A program made the position numbers and the translations under genes. Source: Zygnema cylindricum (Eukaryota > Streptophyta > Zygnematophyceae > Zygnematales > Zygnemataceae). Taken from it: a DNA stretch of 64,000 bases. Under the pieces are notes generated by a model. The model did no database searches and was not told where the DNA came from. It saw nothing but the letters and a program-made list of their open reading frames with translations. The DNA lies in assembly GCA_037447655.1 (NCBI GenBank), contig JBBHKE010003326.1:62001-126000 (forward strand), given 5' to 3'. Each line of letters opens with the position of its first letter. Position 1 is the stretch's first letter. Positions 33,336 to 45,721 of the stretch are shown here, piece by piece.

Positions 33336-34120
33336 GCATAGATGTCCCATGCGCATAACACACACGGATTAAAGTCACGATTAATACGTAAAGTGCGCAT
33401 CGGACGATTTTCAGATTTTTTAAAATCCGTACCTTATTTTGACGTTCAATTTTAACGTAGTATTTACAAATTTTATACTTTTTGTAAAATCCGTTTAGTT
33501 TTCGTTGTACGAACATGCACGAAAACGTACGGAAAGCGTAATCATAGAAAATCCTTAAAAATCTTAAAATGTACGGAAAACTAACATTAATGTACGGCAA
33601 TATACGGAAAGTGTACCCTACAAAACTTAATGGTACGGCAAGTCTTTGGCAGCCATACTGAAATATAAAGAAATGAACGGCACTGTACCCTAGAAACCCT
33701 AAAACCCCCCCTTTAATTACCTTAATATGTACCAAAATGTACGACCACTATACGTAACAGTAGGAAAAGTGTAGCGCAGCTGTACTGAAATATACGGGAA
33801 TGTACGCGAATGTACCCTACAAACCCTAAAATATATACCCCTAAAAGATACGGAAAATACGGACGATGTATATAAATGTATGAAAAGTGTGGGGCAGTTA
33901 TACTCAAACATACAGAATGTAAGGAAATGTACTCTAAAGCCCTAAAAATCTCTTAAATAACCCTAAAAGGTACAAAATGTACGAACATTGTCAAAAAATG
34001 TATGAAAATGTACGTTAATGAGCTGCTACATAGTCAGGTACGCATTTTAGAACATTTTTTTCATCGTTAAATGCGTATCGTACGTAGTATTCGCGTGTTC
34101 GTTTCGTGCGCACGGGACAA
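33336..34120. repeat. GTACGG-rich repeat family, copy 2
   Basis: Left end CATAGATGTCCCATGCGCA and right end TGCGCACGGGACAACTAGG are inverted relative to each other, so this may be a TIR element of about 0.8 kb. The interior is a chain of TGTACGG-like words and AACCCTAAAA. Related copies at 7020 and 38612. Confidence 0.55.
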
Positions 34121-34392
34121 CTAGGCGTGCAACGAACTAGCGGCAAGCGGCGGCATTTACGGCGTCTCCAACGGCGGCTTCCTTCTCAAGTCGGAGTGGA
34201 TGACCAAAAAAAATACGTGCGCCCAAAAGAAGCAAAACAGCTTAAGGAATCCTCCGTTGGAGACACCATTAATTTCGCCGCTCGCCGTTCAGATAAAAAT
34301 ACGCGCGCGCGACGCCATAAATTCCGCCTCGCCACTGAGATAAAAATACGCGCTTGCATTTGAAGCAAAACTTTGAAAAGTGCAACGAACTA

Positions 34393-34605
34393 CACCGTGT
34401 ATCGCTTTTAGATATTTTTTTCTTCACTTAAAACATATCTTTTTCGTACAGACTTGCCCGATTTTTGATTGGAGACCGCCAATTTAGAGGTTACCATCTT
34501 TTATTTCAATCACAACCGTCCGATTAACTATCGGACAAACGTGCAAGTAGAAAAAAAGTTTTAAGTGACGAAAAAAATTACTAATCGTAATAGCGATGCA
34601 CAGTG
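34393..34605. mobile_element. CACCGTG hairpin MITE, 213 bp
   Basis: Starts CACCGTGTATCGCTTTTAG, ends AATAGCGATGCACAGTG, flanked by TA (34391-34392, 34606-34607). The arms extend into a longer foldback (CACTTAAAACATAT against TTTTAAGTGACG). Confidence 0.8.
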
Positions 34606-35460
34606 TAGAGGCGAGCGGCGGAATTTACAGCGTCTCCAACGGCCTTTTCTTTCTGAAGACTGAGTGGATGACGAATAAAAAACACACGCGCGCAAATGAA
34701 GCAACGTCTTTAGTTTTGAATATCCGTACAATTATCCGTACAGTGTGATACGTATGAAATTTACGAAATTTACGAAACAAGCAAATACTACGTAGTTTTC
34801 GAAAAAAAAAGTCCAAATCCGTACGAATTGGACATCCATGCCCAAAAGAGCATAAAAAAATAATAATCGAGGGCGACTCGCTGCTTTACCCTTTGGTTGC
34901 CAAGGGCCTTTCGTTTTTATACAATATATGCGATTTGTTGAATTTTGTCGTTTTATGCTTTTGTTCCTAAATGTTTAACCATCGCGATCTTCGAGATAAA
35001 ATCTTTTCCATTGCCATACGATACAGATACAAGGAGTGACAATTGCCCAAATCATGACGCCGACACATCATTTATCGTACATTGCAGTACAGTTAAGGTA
35101 CAACATTTGTTTGTACCTTTTTACGTCATGAGAAATGTGGTCTACTATCACTTTCGCACGGACAAGCGTTAATCTCGGCAAAAGTTTGGCTCTTTGCGAT
35201 GAGTCTCATCGATGCATCCAATTGGTACGATCTAACTGTGAAGGTTTAGAGGTGTTTGAATGTACAGATGATTTCAAAATTAATCTATTTTGTAGCTTTC
35301 GTGTAGATGCGTTGGTTGTTCGTACAAACTCTAGTTAGCAGCTGGATAGGTACATCTTACTGTTTCTATGAAATGAAAGTAGAATTCTAGTGATACCAGT
35401 TTGTCACAGCTTGGCCAGTCTCATCTTTTAGGGGTCTCGCTTCGGCCTTGTTTGCCTACT

Positions 35461-35998
35461 CTTCAACCATAGTTCAAAAGTAGGTTTTTTTATGGTAGGC
35501 CTTTGGTAGGCGCACAAAACTTTGCACAAAACCTGCGCAATGTAGGCATACTGTATGTGTGTGCGTCGTGCACAATCATGTACGAACGTCTGAATTTGAC
35601 GTAAGATCAAAGTACAACGCATGCCGCCTGACGATTTTTTTTAGCGAACTAACACGATATGACAGATTGTCCTTTCGTAAGTTGTGTAATGGGCTTTTCA
35701 TGTGATCTTCCTAAATCGCCTACTTTGATCAACGACTGTCCGATCGTCCAAATCTGGTGGTTTAAATAAAAAGTCCCTCAAAACTCACAGAAATATTTTT
35801 TTTTGTCCGATTTTTTTTCAAAATTTAGATATGTCGTTTAATTCTCTATCGATTGATGTGCAACTCAACCCTGTTCCTATTTTATTTCATTTTGCTGCCA
35901 ATACAATATGGGTCTTAAGGGCATACTGTATGTTTTGCGTACAATAGACATATTGTATAGGCATACGGTCACCTACTTTTGAACTATGTCTTCAACCA
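35461..35998. mobile_element. MITE with CAWAGTTCAAAAGTAGG ends, copy B
   Basis: Inverted ends ACCATAGTTCAAAAGTAGG and CCTACTTTTGAACTATG. The interior matches 15037-15410 but has an extra segment of roughly 150 bp (35506-35660). Confidence 0.6.
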
Positions 35999-35999
35999 C

Positions 36000-38611
36000 G
36001 GTCAAGTACAAGTTCGTACAGGGTGTTGTTTTTAGAAAGCTTTAGTCCTCTTTATGCCTCAGCTGTGAGAGAGAGCTGTTCAGGACTTAAGCTATTTTTG
36101 GTTGAGTTCGGTTCAGTACTTACCGAAATTAGTGTGACAGTGAAGTTGGGAGTTCACGGTTCATTCACACTTGGGACACGTGTCGTCACTTGGGAGAATG
36201 CGTGAGTATGTCCTCCGTGGACGTACGGAAATTCGGCAGGACCACTGGACTTCGTAAAGTCAATTCTACGGTGCCAAATCCTCTAATCGGACCGCTGATA
36301 GCCGCCGCCAACAAATAGTGACGAGGCGTGACTAGATCATTATCACTTTACGTTGTCTTAACTTCGGTGTAAATATTTGTGATAGAATGTTAGATGTACG
36401 GCTGGAATGCCTCCGTACAGCTTAGTGTAGTTTCGGTGTATAAAAGTAGGACTTAGCGAATTTGATTTTTAGGAACAAATGATATGAAAACTGTACACTC
36501 AGTTTTATGTAATTTCATTTCTACATATCTCACAGATTTGTGAGCGGAATTGATTGAAATTTTGTGTGTGTGTTCCTTTGTATGTTAGCTACATTGTGGC
36601 AAATTTTCAGGTCGTTTGGAGCGTTTTTCTGAAAGTTATAGTCTGTCAAAGTTTCTGTTCAGCCATCGGTATTTGTGGAAGCTTCCTCTCTTGATTTGTT
36701 CTACGATGACTACTGCTGCATCTTCTTCATCTTCAGTGCCAGTAATTGTGTCAGAACAACACAGGGTTCCTTACCGTTGATAAACCGTAACAAACGGTGC
36801 AGATATCATCTCCACTCTTGCTTCAATGAGCTGTCCAACCTCCAAGCTGACCAAGAATGTTCTCCGCACCGTCCGATCTCATTCGTGAACATACACGATA
36901 TACTGATTGTTGATGGATTCCCGCACCGTCCGATGTTGTTTTGAATAACAAAATCAATTAGATTCGTTGATGTTATAGAGGTAACATAGCTTGGAAGTGA
37001 CAGTTGGGAAAATAACTTACATGGGAGTCATTGCATGAAAGGTTACTACAGAACACAAATTTAATGAATCATTTCCTCTTCATTTCCTCTTGTCTTGTCA
37101 AGCTTTTGCAGGAAAAAAATATAACAGACAACTGTACACAAGTGTACAGCTAGTTTTTGTGTACAACTAGTTTTTGTGTTTTTAATTACTTTCATTATTA
37201 ATTTTTATTCAAATTTATTTGCTCGTTCATTCATTTATTTATTTTTTTTCTATTTGAAAAGTTGTTGAACCAAACTAGTTTTGCACTTTTTACTTTTTTC
37301 TCATATTCGAGTGACTTCTTTAGTTTTCCATGGCTTTCATAGGAATGATGGATGGAGCTTGTTTCGTCTCAAGAACAGATATTCTTTCTTGGATCAATCA
37401 GACCTTATAGCTCAATATCTCCAAAGTTGAAAAAGTAAGTGTCATCCTTTTCTTTATTGCTTTCTTATTCTCTTTTATTTTTCTTCTTTCTGCACCGTTT
37501 TCCTATCCTCTTTTGGTAGTTTCTTTTAGTTTTTTCTATCCTCTTTTAAACGTTCTTCATGTATGAGAAACATCTTGTAGTAGATGTTATAAGGAGGCTA
37601 TTAAATTTCTTTGGTGAACTCTTTCATCATTCACTTGTCTCTGTTTCTGGGCTAAATTCTTTCTTGTTCCTCTAGATGTTTATAGAAGTTAACTTTTGGA
37701 TCTGGTTATGTGTATTAATGCATCTGTTGTTATTTTATAAGTTTTTCCGTCTAGCAACCAAAAGTCTATAATTTTTGTGTAGAGATTATCATTACCTGCC
37801 ATCTTTTTTCTTTTTTCTCTTGAATTTGATCATGTTCCTCGTCTATATTTGATTTTGTTTATACTTTACGAATTGTAACTCTTTCCATTCATTTGGGAAG
37901 GCTTGAGTAATTTAGTTAGCGGTTTTTACATATTAAATGATTTATAGTGGTTTGTGTGAAGTTTAAATGTGTTTTTTTTTGTTTTTTTTTGTTTAACGTA
38001 TGTTTATTGTTTTACTTTTTAAATACATCATATTTCATTTGTCTATTTCCTTATTTTTACATGTTTGGGAAAGTTTTTATCAAAATCATAATGTTTTGTT
38101 TTTTCATTTGTTTATCAATGTTTATATATTTTTTGTTATTCACGTGTAAGTGATTTTTTTTTTCGACTTTTGGAAGTTCTATTTTAGGTAAGCTTATTAT
38201 GGCACGAATTCCTCTTTTTTCGATTACATGTTCCAAGGGATGAGAATTGTTTGTTTCGTGCTCTTTCCCTATTATTGTTTGGTTGTGAGTCTAAATATTC
38301 TTATGTAAAAAAGGTAATTATTAGTTATTAATATTGTCATTGGGATGAGCATGCTATTTTTATTAGTTGTGGACATAAAATTCAATTTATAGACTTTAAT
38401 CATTATCAAACGTGTATGTTTGTTGATAAAGTTTGGGGTAGCTGTGGTGAAGTTCTTGTTGCTGCAATATTTTTTGATACTGTTTTTCATACAAGACAAA
38501 ATGAGCCCGTTACACGGGCAAGGTTCGTGTTTGTGTGTTTATGCTTGTATAGAGTTTTTAGCCAGTGTAATGGTTTGAGCCCTTATTCTCCAATTCTTAC
38601 AGATTTGGATT
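36000..38611. other. intergenic, AT-rich, no gene recognised
   Basis: No ORF with recognisable homology. From 37080 to 38400 the sequence is strongly T-rich on plus. Nothing structural beyond homopolymer runs was seen. Confidence 0.4.
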
Positions 38612-39161
38612 TTTTTTCTGATTTTAACGTTGTATTCGCGACTTTCATACTTTTTTTAAAATCCGTTTAGTTTTCGTTGTACGAACATATACGAAAATGT
38701 ACGGAGTGCGTAATCATTGAAAATCCTTAAAAAATCTAAAAATGTACGGAAAGTTAACAAAATTATACAGTAATATACGGAAATTGTACCATACCAAGCC
38801 TAATGGTACAACATTTTTTTGGCAGTCGTACTCAAATATAAAGGAATGTACAACAATGTACCTTAGAAACCCTAAAATCCCCCCTTTAATTACCCTAATA
38901 TATACGAAAATGTACGACCATTGTACGTAACTGCACGAAAAGTGTAGCGCAGCTGTATTGAAATATACAGGAATGTACGGAAATGTACCCTACAAAACCT
39001 AAAATATATAACCCTAACAGGTACAAAAACTACGGACGATGTACTTACATGTATGAAAAGTGTGGGGTAGTTAAACATACGGAATGTAAAGAAATGTACT
39101 ATAAAGCCTGAAAAATCCCTTAAATAACCCTTAAAGGTTCAAAATGTAGGGACATTGTCAG
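38612..39161. repeat. GTACGG-rich repeat family, copy 3
   Basis: Nearly collinear with 33400-33990 (AAAATCCGTTTAGTTTTCGTTGTACGAACAT-type start, then TGTACGG words). It resumes after the hAT insertion at 39561 with TTCATCGTTAAATG and TGCGCACGGGGCATCTATGG. Confidence 0.65.
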
Positions 39162-39552
39162 TAATGTTGGGTATCGAGGGCCTGTTGCCGATATTCGTTA
39201 TACATCCAATTTCTGGTATGCGAGATTCGATATATCGAGAAGCAAAATATCACGATATTTTTGCGATATATACAATTTTTTTTTCCTCTAATTTTTTTTC
39301 AAACCCCCCCCCCCCCCCCCTCGTGGCGCACGCTCAGTGGGGGGAGGGGGGAGGTTTTCCATACGATTTTTCGTACAAAATTCCGTACTATTTTTCGTAC
39401 TATATAAGTACGGACAACCACTTTTTACCCAAATACATCGCGATAATTTATGTTGGTCTCGGTACGATATATCGCAGACCCTGACCGGTCGATATTCGAT
39501 ATATCGAATATTGAAATTATCGTGATATGATTTCACCCGATACCCAACACTA
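39162..39552. mobile_element. hAT-type MITE, 391 bp
   Basis: Ends TAATGTTGGGTATCG and CGATACCCAACACTA, flanked by a perfect 8-bp duplication ATTGTCAG (39154-39161, 39553-39560). The interior is rich in ATATCG words and has a long C-run at 39304-39320. It interrupts a GTACGG-rich repeat copy. Related by ends to the hAT elements at 6600 and 7453. Confidence 0.88.
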
Positions 39553-39699
39553 ATTGTCAGGAAATGTACAAAAATGTACTGCTACATTGGCAGGTACGCA
39601 TTGTATAACATTTTTTTCATCGTTAAATGTGTATCGTGCGTAGTATTCGCTCGTTTGTTTCGTGCGTATTATGCGCACGGGGCATCTATGGCCAATTTG

Positions 39700-40730
39700 C
39701 ACGCTATGCGCCACTTTTGGCAGACTGCGCTTACTTTTAACGACGCTTTTTTAGGGGCCGGTATGGTTGGTAGTCAATACTGGGGACTGTTGGCAACTTT
39801 AGATTGTGTGAGCCGTATGGCAGTCTGTATTGCGACGCGCTTAATAATTAGAGTAATGAACGCTAATTTATGTGATAGAGCTTTTTCAACTATGTAGTTT
39901 ACACTAATTTATTTAAGTATTCTATATTGGGTTATGTCGGCGATAATTATGAACACTGAATTATGTGGACGGACAAAAAATGCCTGTCCGTATATTTTGA
40001 CGTCAGTATTATTTGTCGCGCTGAATGTTAGTTATGTCGGACCACCGTCGAAGGTTACATGTAAAATAAACGCAGTTACATAATCAACTATCAACTGTTA
40101 TGAACGAATGAATTACGGTTGTAGTTCGATGCAAACAGCAACGCTACATTGTGCCAGCGGTACTGCGGTCCGTACCACGACCCATGGCAATGCTACACAG
40201 CGAATCGTTATTAGTGTCAAAGTCACTAATTTGGGTTCTTAAAATTTTGATTTTTTTCCTCAAATAGGATTAGACGATTTTAATTTTTCTTTGACGTTAA
40301 TTAAGGTACCGTACGTAATAGGGTAAAGAACGAAAATACAATAAGATCTGAATAGTGTGGTGCACAGTCGATGTCAGACCGTACATAAATGTACCTCTCT
40401 AAGTTAAAATTTTACAAAAAGTGAATTTAATCAGACGCTCACGCATAAGAATGTGCGCTAAAAAAACGGGATTAAAAAGGGATTATTCTGACACGTAAAT
40501 TAGTCTGACCTGTACGGATATTTGACTTTCACGACGGCGTACAATTCCTAATATTTTTTACAGACACATATAATAATGTATATACGGCGAATATTCCATT
40601 TTTGCTGTTCGTAAATTAGCATTAAGCAGAAATTAGAATACACCTTTTAAAAAAAAAAAAAAAATCTTTATTAGCATCAATTACGGTAAATTTTCTTCAA
40701 CACTATTTAAAATTTGACACAATGATTCGC
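39700..40730. other. intergenic, no gene recognised
   Basis: Unremarkable sequence with scattered TIR-like relics (for example ACACAGCGAATCGTTATTAG at 40195 and ATTCGCGGTGTAC near 40728), so probably decayed CACCGTG elements. Confidence 0.4.
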
Positions 40731-40744
40731 GGTGTACAATGTGC

Positions 40745-41110
40745 AGTCCAACGGCGGTCTGTACCGCGACACACGACAACGCTGGCAGGTACACCGACGG
40801 TTGTCAGCGTAACATTACGCCAGCCGTATGGCGGTCTGTACACTGACGGTTGGCAGCGTAGCATTACGCCAGCCGTACGACTGTCTGTATACCGACGGTT
40901 GGCAGCGTAACATTGCGCCATTCGTACAGCGGTTGGCAGCGTAACATTACGCTAATCTTACGGTTGTCTGTACACCGACGGTTGGCAGCGTAACATTACG
41001 CCAACCGTATTGCGGTTTGTACACCGGCGGGCGGCAGCATAGAATTACGCCAGCTGTACAGCGGTCTGTAACGCGACGGGCGGCAGCGCTTCATTGTGCC
41101 CGCGGTACAG
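40745..41110. repeat. ~51 bp tandem satellite
   Basis: Six to seven degenerate units of about 50-56 bp, each with GACGGTTGGCAGCGTAACAT, TACGCCAGCCGTA and GGTCTGTAC. The first and last units are the most diverged. A single related unit lies near 40140. Confidence 0.75.
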
Positions 41111-41489
41111 CCGTCCGTACTGCGTGTGACGGAAAAAATCCAAGACAGACACATCGTCCAAGACAGACACATAGCCTATATAAGGATTTCCGGAGGGGTG
41201 AACAACGTTCTCTTATTTATGTACTGATGTGTGCGTTCCAATGGAAATGCCTGAGTTCGTGTATTGTCGACAGTTGACGTTTATTTTGGCCATAAATAGC
41301 TCTAATACTATTGTGGCCCACACTAAATGCCACGTAACGACAAAGTGTCATTTAAAAAGGACAATAAATCGTACAGCGTACATCCCGTAAGAATCGATCA
41401 CCTTGCAAGACGCTTCTTCAAAAACATGGCAGCGTGTATCGTAAGATCGCCGATACCTCTACGTTCCCACGGATAAAGGTGTGCCGATG

Positions 41490-42250
41490 TAATCGTAACT
41501 TAGCGAACTTACTTTGTGTCATAGCGAAGATACTCCATACACGTTTTTCAAGTGTCCCAACGTGCAAAAGTGAAATCGTTACTTAAGTTTGTGATAATTG
41601 TATACGTCGACAATGCCTGTGAATATTGTCAACGTCTACAATCTATGTTGTTGCACCGTATTTTTTGAAACTCCTTGTGACATCGAATGTCTTTGTGTGA
41701 CATTGTAGAGTACAACCTTCCAGCATGCGCTGTTCATGGTTGAAGAAGATCTCTTTGCCTTTGCCTTTCCTGTGCAGTCGCCTATTATGCAATTTCCACG
41801 CATATCGAACCTCTCTCCCCGTAACTTCAAAAAAAATCAAACTTATGGGAACACAATCATTTTGCCTTTTTCTTTCCCCCGTTGCTATTACAACTACACT
41901 CTATTCCCAACGTCGTTTTGAATATTTTCTCCGGCTCCCCACCGGTAGAGCCGCCTTGTGAAAGATTGCGAAATAGTGAAGTGTGAAGGAGTGAATGAGA
42001 GGCAAGGTGAAAGAGGCGGTGAGGACAAGTTGGAGGGTTGTCGTCACCAATTTCTCCCCTTTTCGTGAAATGGCTTTAAAATCTTGAGACCCTTGCAAAA
42101 AAAAAATCCGTACTGGATGCAAACGGTCAAAAATCATATCTTCCTTCTCCACTTCGAAAACATTTGAAATCCTTTGAAACGTGGGAAGGTATTTTCCTAG
42201 TTGTGGAGCGATGATACTCTACTTTGAAACATATCTCCGATATGTTTTAA
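41490..42250. mobile_element. degenerate relative of the 61382 TIR element, inverted
   Basis: The reverse complement of 41560-41770 matches 61860-62070 (GTATACAATT, TACAATGTCAC and GCATCTTCTTCAACC motifs). Clear ends and target duplication were not found. Confidence 0.45.
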
Positions 42251-42558
42251 AGTAAAGTTTAACAATGACGTGGCATGACGTGGCCGTGGGTCAAAAAACA
42301 AATGACTACAACATGTAGTACATTCTAAGTTTATACTTTGATGGTCTTACCATCACGTTTTTGGAAATAAAATATTTTCTTCCCTTTAGTAACAATTTCG
42401 TTGGTACACATTGGGACACTTATCTTCCCTTCAATACAAAGTAAGTTCGCTAAGTTATCACATGGGACTGTATCTTTATAATTTAAGTTTTTTCACTTTC
42501 TACGGCTGTGATTTTATCTGTACGGCGCTAAGTTTTTGATGAAAACGATAGAAAACTA

Positions 42559-42776
42559 CACCGTGTACCGCTATTAGTGTTAATGTTTTTTTCGCCACTT
42601 AAAACATATTTTCTCCGTACACACTTGTCGGATTGTGGATCTGACGGTTGCGATTGAAAGGTAAGATTCTCAGCTTTCTATTGGCGGTCTCAAATTGAAA
42701 ATCGGACAAGTGTGTACGGTGAAAAGTTGTTTTTCAGTGGCGAAAAAATTATCAACACTAATAGCGATGCACGGTG
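42559..42776. mobile_element. CACCGTG hairpin MITE, 218 bp
   Basis: Starts CACCGTGTACCGCTATTAG, ends CTAATAGCGATGCACGGTG, flanked by TA (42557-42558, 42777-42778). Most of each arm pairs (CGCCACTTAAAACAT against CAGTGGCG), leaving a short loop. Confidence 0.85.
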
Positions 42777-43060
42777 TACCTTTACTTTGGCACATGGGCA
42801 ACACTATATACGACAGTACAGCATGGTGAATTTGTGACACGACGTCCATTATCCTTTAGAGATCCTATTCATTTTGTGAACCTTCTCGGGACTATTAGAG
42901 TGGATATACACGCTTCGGTTCAGTTAAAGTTCTATATATTCCAACGAATAAAATACATTATCCACAAGTGTGAACCTCAAAGCGTGTGAATTTGCATCCG
43001 ATTTGCTGACTCACTTAAGTCTGGAACTGTACGGAAACATCCAAACATGTAAAGAATATA

Positions 43061-43265
43061 CCGCTATTAGTGTTAGTATTATTTTTGCCACTTAAAATTT
43101 ATTTCATCCGTGCACACCTGTCCTATTTTTGATTGGAGACCGCCAGTCGGAAGGTGAGAATCATGACTTTCAATCCCAACCGTCAGATTAACAATTTGAC
43201 ATATTTGCACGGAGAAGTAATTTGAAAAAATATTTTAAGTGTTCGAAAAAAAACAGTATAATATA
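43061..43265. mobile_element. degenerate CACCGTG-family MITE upstream of FdC1
   Basis: TATACCGCTATTAGTGTTAG at the left and the GCCACTTAAAAT / TTTTAAGTG pairing of the family are present, but both outermost ends are eroded. It ends about 200 bp before the FdC1 start codon. Confidence 0.55.
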
Positions 43266-43467
43266 TGTATTATAATAATATACGAAAAAAACATTGTACT
43301 TTTTCGCCTTAACCGGAGATGAACCTTAACCCTAACTTTTTTGGATTACGTTTCAACAAAGTTGCCAAAATCTTCTGCAGGAAAAAATCTTTGGCAGCAA
43401 AAAAAAAAGATAAGGGAACAGATTTGGCAGGAACTGAACCGAAGAAGAAGGAAAGAAGCTTTTAGCC

Positions 43468-44010
43468 ATGGCTGCCGCCAAGCTCTGCCCTCTCCAAACC
43501 TCTTCTTCTCTTTCACTTTCCAACTGCCACGTCAGCTCAAGCCAAATCCATGGCTCCTCCTCTCCCTCTCACCTCCCTCAAGTCTCTCCCATTCGAAGCT
43601 CGTTGTACGGACGTTTGTTTCCTCTCCAAAAACTGAATCTTGCATCTTATTCTGTACGGAGAAACGAATCTAGACCGTACAAAGCTATTTCTGCAGGAAT
43701 GTTTTCTATTCAGTTGGAGCATAATGGTGAAGTCCGTACAATAGAAGTTCCAGAAGATGAGACGATTCTCTCAGTGGCTCTTGATGAAGGAATGGATCTT
43801 CCTCATGATTGCAAGTTAGGAGTTTGTATGACGTGTCCTGCTAAGATTGAATCTGGTGACGTGGACCAATCAGAAGGAATGCTGAGCGATGACGTGCAAG
43901 AAAAAGGATATGTTCTTCTTTGTGCTTCTTATCCTCGGTCTGATTGTAAAATTAGAATAATACCAGAGGAGGAGCTTTTAAGTTTACAGCTGGCAACTGC
44001 TAATGATTAA
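43468..44010 (+). CDS. ferredoxin C1-type plastid [2Fe-2S] ferredoxin
   Basis: An intronless 180-residue ORF. Residues 1 to about 72 are Ser-rich and nearly free of acidic residues, as in a chloroplast transit peptide. The plant-type [2Fe-2S] domain is at about 79-165. Cluster ligands are C115, C120, C123 and C152 (DCKLGVCMTC and LLCASYP). The C-terminal extension EEELLSLQLATAND is the hallmark of FdC1, which separates it from photosynthetic leaf ferredoxins. FdC1 proteins accept electrons from photosystem I with unusual redox properties and do not efficiently reduce NADP through FNR (family knowledge). The start at 43468 is the first ATG before the transit peptide. Four GTACGG/CCGTAC words lie within 43600-43740. 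The flanks contain MITEs, so the promoter is at most about 200 bp of unique DNA. Confidence 0.95.
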   Translation: MAAAKLCPLQTSSSLSLSNCHVSSSQIHGSSSPSHLPQVSPIRSSLYGRLFPLQKLNLASYSVRRNESRPYKAISAGMFSIQLEHNGEVRTIEVPEDETILSVALDEGMDLPHDCKLGVCMTCPAKIESGDVDQSEGMLSDDVQEKGYVLLCASYPRSDCKIRIIPEEELLSLQLATAND

Positions 44011-45089
44011 GAAGTGGTTTGAGAATTAAGAGAATTAAGAAGGATTAAGAAGGATTAAGAAAGGGTTCAGTGCATTGGAGAGAGAAAAAAAATTATAATT
44101 TTTGATTCCATATTTTTGTCTTTTGGTTTAGGTTAAGGGAAAGGGGGAGGAAAGGAACTGGTTGAGTCAAGGTTTTTAGGTTTAGATAAAGTACCAAATT
44201 GAACAAAAAAGCCTTTTTGTTTGGATACTTCACTGTTTTAGGGTTTCTTATTACCATGAGACTGAAGTAGGAAGAGATGTAAACAAGCTCATTATTGAGT
44301 GTATTTTAACTTCACAATTCGCCAATCGTTGTTTCCACAGCTACATTTTTGTAAATGAGACCCTTCTTGTTGAAACGAGTTTGTAATGATTGGTGTTGTT
44401 GAGCTTGGAGTATTGGAAATTCGGTTAGTTTGAATAAGGGAATGGTTGCCTTTCCTTATCCGATGTATTGAAAACACTTAACTAAAAAGCAAGTAGTCTT
44501 TGAGCAAATTTTCGTTATTTCCACGCTTTAGACAGACAAGTTTGTGAAAAATGCAATTTTGGTTTTAATTGGACTTTGTTTTTTACAAAGTGTTTTTTAC
44601 AAAGAGGAGGAAGAGATATTATTAAAGGAATGACAATTATGGGCGTTATTGCTTTTACAAGCGGTGTTCTTTCATTTTTTGTTTAATTTAGGAAACGTCT
44701 CTCTTTGTTTGTTCCTTAACTGACTGTGTTTGAAATTCATTGGTGTTTGGTATAATAAGGCCGGCATGTTAAATGTGTTGTTGGTTTTTGTTTTGGACTA
44801 TGTGCAATGGAATATGCTTGTAATTTTGTCGGAAGAATCTATTTTCAAGCATCAAAATATAAAATTTGGAAATCACGCCCAATGTCAATGATGCTGAATT
44901 TTAATAATCATCTGATTCAGGTATATCCTCCGCCAGTGTTTATAAAGTATATCTTAATTATAAAGTACATCCTTAGTATGGTCCCTAGTGTGGTTCTGAA
45001 AAAGTATGAATCTGCATTTTGTACTGATGTTTGAAAGGGAATTTCCTGCGGAGGTACGTTGCAGAGGCGAACCATCAACAGGTGTTCGC
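44011..45089. other. 3' flank of FdC1 and intergenic DNA
   Basis: Holds the FdC1 3' untranslated region (a GGATTAAGAAGGATTAAG repeat just after the stop). No further gene recognised. Confidence 0.45.
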
Positions 45090-45091
45090 TA

Positions 45092-45307
45092 CATTGTGTA
45101 TCGCTATTAGCGTTAATGTTTTTCTTGTCTCTTAAAACACTTTTCTCCGAGCACACATGTCCGCTTGTATATCTGACGACTGCGATTGAAAGGTAAGGTT
45201 CTCAGCTTCCGATTGGCAGTCTCAAATTGAAAATTGGACATGTGTGTACGGAGAAAAGATGTTTTAAGCGGCGAAAAAGTTATTAATCCTAATGTCGATT
45301 CAAGGTG
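45092..45307. mobile_element. CACCGTG-family hairpin MITE, 216 bp
   Basis: Starts CATTGTGTATCGCTATTAG, ends CTAATGTCGATTCAAGGTG, flanked by TA (45090-45091, 45308-45309). Interior foldback as in the 42559 copy. Confidence 0.78.
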
Positions 45308-45721
45308 TAGTTAACTGCTGCAAATCCCTTCTCCCACGTCGGTTTTGGTTGTTGAAGCAGGCGGATGTAAATGCGAAGGGGCGATTTTAACATGCAATTT
45401 GACCTGCTGACAAAGTTCACCCAATTCAATTGGCTGTTTTGATATGAAAAGCAAATATGATACTTTTTTTTTCTTACTTTCACTTCCTCAAGTTTGTTTC
45501 TCTTTTTCCCACTTCCTTTCCTTTCCTTTCCTACATTTCTATTCCCTTGTGAGTCTTGTTTACTGTCTTCTGTGTAATTTATTTTTGTAAAAACGGATAC
45601 CAAACAACCACATATTAAAAACTGCTTCATGGTGTACGTGGAACTACAAATTGTGGTGGGCTTAAAATAAACTGCTTCTTGGATATCCAACCACGAGCAG
45701 GAAATTAATTCACAGCAACTA

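Noticed and set aside
41165-41190. TATATAA-like promoter motif after the satellite
   Set aside because: No gene follows it that I can support.
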